This document shows positions 21,162-24,840 of a stretch of DNA of 24,840 bases, piece after piece. This stretch comes from a virus, in IMG/VR virus record IMGVR_UViG_3300027754_000414, positions 1 through 24,840 of that record; one strand, given 5' to 3'. Under the pieces are notes generated by a model, which saw only the letters and a program-made list of their open reading frames with translations, did no database searches and was not told the origin of the DNA. The stretch's first letter is position 1; each line of letters opens with the position of its first letter. A program made the translations under genes and the position numbers.

Positions 21162-21562
21162 TAGCTCATTCGGGTTGTGGCTTCACGCCGAAACTGCGTG
21201 AAATCCGCATAATAGCGAGTCGTTGAAACCAAAACGGCAGACAACATCTTGTTGTAAATCTGGAGATCGGTGGGACTAGGGATCGCATCTCCAGCGAGGA
21301 GCGTTACAGCGTAATCGTAATCGGTTAGCAGAGACTCCCACATTTGCAGCATCTCGATTGGAGCAGCGGTCCCCTTACCGGGTTCAGCGAACTCAACGGA
21401 AACGTCAGAGCTAGAAGTACTGCGGACCACATTCCCGCTCTCCATCGAGTTAGCGGAAACAGTCAGCTTTGCCGTTAAAGCCTCAAGCAATGTCAAAGCA
21501 GCTTTGCTCGCGTATGTGGTACGCAAGTAACTCCGTTTTGTTGCTACTGTGTATGTGAACAC
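21161..21562 (-). CDS. Small protein between terminase and portal (133 aa)
   Basis: GTG start at 21562; TAA overlaps the portal ATG (TAATG). It occupies the slot of lambda gpW-like head-tail joining proteins but is about twice as long as gpW and shows no clear gpW motif. Helical N-terminus (RTTYASKAALTLLEALTAKL), a central Ser/Glu-rich strand region (SSSDVSVEFAEPGKG), and a long helical C-terminal half (EMLQMWESLLTDYDYAVTLL, MLSAVLVSTTRYYADFTQFR). Probably a virion assembly factor. Confidence 0.65.
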   Translation of the reverse strand: MFTYTVATKRSYLRTTYASKAALTLLEALTAKLTVSANSMESGNVVRSTSSSDVSVEFAEPGKGTAAPIEMLQMWESLLTDYDYAVTLLAGDAIPSPTDLQIYNKMLSAVLVSTTRYYADFTQFRREATTRMS

Positions 21563-21594
21563 TTGCGCGGACTATCAACAGACCGCGAAGTTTG

Positions 21595-23445
21595 TCAACC
21601 ACTAGAATTTTCGGAGGTACTGGAAGTTAGATCTCCCCACAACATAACCATCGCTAACTGCATGATTTCACAGTCATGCAAATGGTCCGGCCAACGAGTG
21701 TTTCGCTTGTACCACAGATGTTTTATCCTACCGGAGCGGTTAGCTGTTGGTCGCAAAATGTGACTGTCCAGATGCTTCCAGTAGGTATCAGAATCGCTTG
21801 CAAAGGCTCCCTCAACGTCTAGTGGAGTGGGTAGGCTACAGACAGTCCATTGATGCGTCTCGGTCCCTTTACGGAGCCGCTGGAGTACCTCCCGCATATG
21901 CTCGGTATCAAACACAAGCAACGGTTGTACAGCGTCAGTCCGCATCGAGGTTGACGTTGTAATTCCAAAAGGATGAATCGAGCCTGTCTTAGATGTAAAT
22001 CTAGCTCCGGTCTCGCGTCCTTTCATCGGCAACCAGCCGATTAACATTGGCTTTCTAAGACCTCCCTCTGGTGGGTAACGCAGACCGCAGGGATAGTTTA
22101 TCGGGCTTGCGCTACTCTGCGAGAACTCCGCACAAGCATCATACACCGCTTGCGTGTTATAGCCGGAATCAACACCGACATCCATATCGTGGACGTTGTA
22201 TTGTAACTGTACCCTACGGAGAGCGGCAAAATCATCAGCGTGACCGGCTCCAACAAGTCGAGAGTTACCTTTGCTCCATTCTCGGCAGACCCACCACAAG
22301 AACGGCGCCGCAGCTTGTACGTCAGCGGTCAGGTAGCGTCTAGCTTCAGGGATTCCAGCGTCAGAGACAATCTCGACTCGGTCTTGTTGAGTCTCCTGAT
22401 TTTCCCACGGTTCCGCCAACATTCCGTTGATGAATCCCTGCAATCCCATCATCGAGGATTTTGCTTCAAGGAACGCGACGGCAAGATTTCCCCAAGTACA
22501 TTTGCGGTCTGGGGAGTAAAGAGAGGAGAGGTGGTAAGACCTTACGCTCGGGAGGCTGGCTTTATTCTCTGAAATCCATTTGCCGTGGCGTAACCCTGCA
22601 ACCTTTTGGCTGTCGCTTATCTTTCCCTGACAGAGTTGGCAGACGTAATGGGCGGTAGTACGGATGCGTTGCCAGTCGGGTCTTCCGTCTTCCAGTTTCT
22701 CGTTTTCCCAAGTGACTTGTCGCCACTCTAGTTTGATATGCTCGCGGCAGTATGGGCAGGGAATGTAATACCTCCGCTGATCTCCTCGCAAGTAACGCTG
22801 CCAGATTCGTCCCTCCGAAGTTGTCGGAGTGGAGGTAAAGAAGGCTTTAGAGCTACTAAACGCTTTGAGTCGCTGCTCGGCAAGATCCAGAGCGTCGGCT
22901 TCTTTTGCCGTAGCATCAGCAAACTTGTCCACCTCATCTGCAACCAAGATTCTGACGGGACGAGAGGCTAAATTTGCCGGTGAGTTGCTCCCCACAAACG
23001 TCAAAGTACAGCGGTCAAACTGCTGCTCTAGATTGGTGATTTGATCTTTGTCTGTCGGGAACCGCGCGACCATAGCCGGTGAGTCTTCCAGCATAGGAAG
23101 CCAGCGCGACTTGGAGAAAGAGCGCGCTAAATTCTCGGAAGGCATCAGCCACAACGCAGGAGACGGCTCTACGTCGATGGACCAAGCCAGACCAGCCATT
23201 AGCGTCGTCGTTTTGCTGGTCTGAGATCCCCAACACAACGTCACCTCGGAGACCGCCGGATCTTTCCAGCACTCTAACGGTTCCCTGCAATATGGTCTAA
23301 CCGCCGTGGAGAATGGACCGGGATGCTCGGTCTGCCGCTGGCTGAGTGTAAGATTAGACTCTGCCCACTCGACAACAGATTGCCGTGGAGTCGGTCGCCA
23401 TAGTTGTCGGCGGAACTCTAGGATTTCAAGCTCTAGGTCTGTCAT
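21595..23445 (-). CDS. Terminase large subunit, GpA family (616 aa)
   Basis: ATPase/nuclease that packages and cuts phage DNA. The ATPase part has a variant Walker A GSQTSKTT (73-80, K78), a Walker B ILVADEVDKF (166-175, D170/E171) and the coupling motif STPTTSEGRIW (205-215). A zinc-binding pair follows: C230-PY-C233 and C269-QL-C272, typical of lambda gpA relatives. The nuclease domain has metal-binding candidates D375 (YLTADVQ), D426 (DVGVDSGYNT) and D591 near HLHDCEIMQ. Length is close to lambda gpA (641 aa). ATG at 23445 has an upstream AGAGGAG-like ribosome binding site and overlaps the preceding stop by one base (TGATG). Confidence 0.95.
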   Translation of the reverse strand: MTDLELEILEFRRQLWRPTPRQSVVEWAESNLTLSQRQTEHPGPFSTAVRPYCREPLECWKDPAVSEVTLCWGSQTSKTTTLMAGLAWSIDVEPSPALWLMPSENLARSFSKSRWLPMLEDSPAMVARFPTDKDQITNLEQQFDRCTLTFVGSNSPANLASRPVRILVADEVDKFADATAKEADALDLAEQRLKAFSSSKAFFTSTPTTSEGRIWQRYLRGDQRRYYIPCPYCREHIKLEWRQVTWENEKLEDGRPDWQRIRTTAHYVCQLCQGKISDSQKVAGLRHGKWISENKASLPSVRSYHLSSLYSPDRKCTWGNLAVAFLEAKSSMMGLQGFINGMLAEPWENQETQQDRVEIVSDAGIPEARRYLTADVQAAAPFLWWVCREWSKGNSRLVGAGHADDFAALRRVQLQYNVHDMDVGVDSGYNTQAVYDACAEFSQSSASPINYPCGLRYPPEGGLRKPMLIGWLPMKGRETGARFTSKTGSIHPFGITTSTSMRTDAVQPLLVFDTEHMREVLQRLRKGTETHQWTVCSLPTPLDVEGAFASDSDTYWKHLDSHILRPTANRSGRIKHLWYKRNTRWPDHLHDCEIMQLAMVMLWGDLTSSTSENSSG

Positions 23446-23945
23446 CAGAAAAGCTCCTCTGTAATCTGTCCACTCTTGATCTGGTAGTGAGCGGCTCCAC
23501 TCATATCGATCAGAGCTACCTTCTCGGATCGTCCGTTAACCGTTTTCTCGGTGACTTGATGGTTAGCCGCCCACGATGCGCTGCGGTTGAAGATCTCCTG
23601 CATCATTACCAAGTCATCGTCGTGAAGGTGGAGGATTCCAAAGAACGGAAGCTTAGTATGTCGAGAGACCTCAAGAGCGGCTTGGAGCTTTGACCAAGAG
23701 ATCATCCAGCGGTTGCCAAAGGTGGTCTTCAATTTTATCAGACCGTAGTTCCGAGTTTTAACCTCATAGCTTGCGGAAATAATCCCTTTGGCTGGATCGT
23801 AGATAAAACCATCAATGCGCGACGGTTCATCGTTGGAGATTCCAAGAAACTCAAATCCAGTCTGTCGCTCGATAGCTTTGATCGCGATTCTGTTTTGCCG
23901 CAGCGATTCGATACCGGATGGCTTCTGGCAGTTTAAGATTTCCAC
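23445..23945 (-). CDS. PD-(D/E)XK nuclease-like protein between terminase subunits (166 aa)
   Basis: I chose the GTG at 23945 (MEILNCQKPSGIESL), overlapping the small terminase end by 13 nt; the longer frame to 23990 starts on TTG. The core resembles a PD-(D/E)XK fold: helix (RQNRIAIKAIERQTGFEFLG), D45 in RIDGFIYD, then E61-V-K63 in SYEVKTRNYG, followed by a helix (SWSKLQAALEVSRHTKLPFF) and the strand GILHLHDDD. In known families this arrangement holds one or two Mg2+ ions for DNA cleavage. Position between terminase genes suggests a role in packaging or cutting, or in trimming branched DNA. Could also be a degenerate structural homologue. Confidence 0.65.
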   Translation of the reverse strand: MEILNCQKPSGIESLRQNRIAIKAIERQTGFEFLGISNDEPSRIDGFIYDPAKGIISASYEVKTRNYGLIKLKTTFGNRWMISWSKLQAALEVSRHTKLPFFGILHLHDDDLVMMQEIFNRSASWAANHQVTEKTVNGRSEKVALIDMSGAAHYQIKSGQITEELF

Positions 23946-24571
23946 GGGTCCGTTTGATGAAGAGTTTTGAGACAGACTTCTTGGACCCAACGCTCTAGCT
24001 CGCGCTCGGCGTGTTCAGGGTCATGCGGAGCAATGCGACCGGATAACTGTTTTGGCATAGACTTCAGAAGTTGGGACACTGCTCCATCGTGTTCCTGCAT
24101 TGCCTTCTTAACCCACGCGCCGGATACCAGCGTTCTCTCCTTCTCGGATTGAGCCAGTACGTCATCGCGGGAGGAGATTAGGTTTTTTGCTGCGGTAGCG
24201 TGGACCGAAACCATTCTGCCAGCATCGAGGGACCGAGACTGCAACGCTTCGACTGCTAGATCATAAGCGGCTCGCTCGATTTTCTTCTGTCGCTCATACG
24301 CTCCCTGCGGGGAGTCTTCTGTCGCAAGTGCAGCGTTGATAGCGGCAGATGCTTCTGGAGGTCTGTACGGTCCCCCTGCGAGTTCTGGTGATGGTTGCTG
24401 CTGGATCGCAGTCATTCGCTGGAGCGTCGACGGTCTGCCGCCAATCCCTTTGCGCGACCCTCTCCAAGCGTCTGCTTCCTCGGGGGAGGTCAGCGGCATC
24501 CCTGCTGCGGTGAGTTGCGAGACTCTTCCTTTGGTTAAACCGCTGTGCTTAACGTAGTCGGTTTGGTTCAT
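23933..24571 (-). CDS. Terminase small subunit-like DNA-binding protein (212 aa)
   Basis: N-terminal winged or simple helix-turn-helix of Nu1 type: YVKHSGLTKGRVSQLTAAGM (5-24), then SPEEADAWRGSRKGIGGRPS (29-48), matching the 'vS...V..L...G.P....ea..W' layout of lambda gpNu1. Residues 60-110 are a Pro/Ala linker and helices (YERQKKIERAAYDLAVEALQ), and residues 150-212 a helical C-terminal part that may contact the large subunit. It directly precedes the nuclease-like and large terminase genes, the expected place. ATG at 24571 overlaps the upstream stop (ATGA). Recognises packaging sites in related phages. Confidence 0.8.
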   Translation of the reverse strand: MNQTDYVKHSGLTKGRVSQLTAAGMPLTSPEEADAWRGSRKGIGGRPSTLQRMTAIQQQPSPELAGGPYRPPEASAAINAALATEDSPQGAYERQKKIERAAYDLAVEALQSRSLDAGRMVSVHATAAKNLISSRDDVLAQSEKERTLVSGAWVKKAMQEHDGAVSQLLKSMPKQLSGRIAPHDPEHAERELERWVQEVCLKTLHQTDPWKS

Positions 24572-24780
24572 CGCAATTGGATCGGCAAGTTCTCAGGCTT
24601 CATCTTGACCAGTTCTTCAAGACCTCGCGTGACAGTTTTGTAAACCGATTTCTTGGGATCGGGAGCATAGAACATCGCCACTTGGTCGATAGTGAACGAT
24701 CCGCTTTTGATGCGGCTCAAGTGCCACTTCAAAGTTGAGTGACCAATGTTGAGGAGTAGGTAGTCTGTGGATAGTGACAT
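24568..24780 (-). CDS. Small hypothetical protein upstream of terminase (70 aa)
   Basis: I chose the ATG at 24780 (MSLSTDYLLLNIGHSTLKWH); the longer frame to 24816 would start on a Cys-rich stretch in GC-rich non-coding DNA. Helical and basic: HLSRIKSGSFTIDQVAMFYA, then DPKKSVYKTVTRGLEELVKM. The pattern of a helical, positively charged 70-aa protein with SFTIDQVA...K.VYKTVTRGLEEL suggests a small winged-helix DNA binder, though no family was recognised. Stop overlaps the small terminase start. Confidence 0.5.
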   Translation of the reverse strand: MSLSTDYLLLNIGHSTLKWHLSRIKSGSFTIDQVAMFYAPDPKKSVYKTVTRGLEELVKMKPENLPIQLR

Positions 24781-24840
24781 AGGGTTTGTACTACAATAGC
24801 AAGTTCGCTCGCGCAAGATGATCGGTCCCGCGCGATCACC
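24781..24840 (-). other. Non-coding segment upstream of the terminase cluster
   Basis: No gene is supported here. It holds an inverted repeat GATCG/CGATC (24820-24837, 8-nt spacer, CpG-rich) and a short TTGTA-N-TACAA repeat just before the first ATG. A site for DNA packaging (cos or pac) or a late promoter would be expected in this place, but neither is proved. Confidence 0.3.

Noticed and set aside
1-24840. tRNA genes, integrase, lysogeny repressor of the CI type, CRISPR array, insertion sequences
   Set aside because: None could be recognised on either strand. The only regulator-like proteins are the ribbon-helix-helix protein, the 66-aa basic protein and possibly the 70-aa protein near the right end.

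Overview
This window is a nearly gap-free stretch of a tailed-phage (or prophage) genome with siphovirus-type morphology. Every supportable gene lies on the minus strand, so the genome reads from right to left. Identification rests on a GpA-type large terminase, a lambda-type portal, a ClpP-protease/major-capsid fusion, a tail tube protein, a tape measure protein and a Bet/exonuclease recombination pair. No integrase, tRNA, rRNA or CRISPR array was seen. The host cannot be named from the sequence. Many start codons lack a clear Shine-Dalgarno sequence and several are GTG or TTG. The flavour of the small proteins suggests an environmental Gram-negative host, possibly of the Verrucomicrobiota type, but that is a weak impression.

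Layout in transcription order. (1) About 24.8-21.6 kb: a small leader protein, the putative small terminase, a PD-(D/E)XK nuclease-like protein and the large terminase. (2) 21.6-17.2 kb: a short connector-position protein, the portal, the 717-residue protease-capsid fusion and a 58-residue protein, closed by a perfect 12-bp hairpin. (3) 17.2-15.4 kb: small beta-rich head or decoration proteins, a repeat-bearing fibre-like protein and a tandem pair of paralogous small proteins. (4) 15.4-14.8 kb: a compact lysis-like island with two small membrane proteins, a 47-residue protein and an overlapping lipoprotein. (5) 14.8-5.9 kb: head-completion and tail genes, ending in duplicated small tail proteins and a 900-residue protein with no recognisable family. 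(6) 5.85-2.75 kb: a translationally coupled DNA-metabolism operon with a Zn-motif basic protein, Bet annealase, a Cas4/AddB-like Fe-S nuclease, a MazG-like pyrophosphohydrolase, an SSB-like protein and RusA. (7) 2.54 kb to the left edge: small genes, an endolysin-like lysozyme, an AT-rich ORFan, a 45-residue ribbon-helix-helix regulator, a coiled-coil protein and a truncated membrane protein.

The most interesting new signal is regulatory. The promoters in front of operons 6 and 7 share, without gaps, a TTGAC -35 box followed by a palindrome of the form CCCA-N-CG-N-TGGG inside the spacer. A small ribbon-helix-helix protein is encoded in operon 7. This looks like a compact autoregulated circuit linking the recombination operon with the endolysin/regulator operon. 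Between the two operons, just after rusA, lies about 210 nt of non-coding DNA with a 10-bp inverted repeat enclosing two further hairpins, which may be a structured RNA or a complex terminator.

Twelve genes or sites listed here are not simple long ORFs (short genes of 22-58 codons, trimmed starts, hairpins, promoters) and were read directly from the bases.
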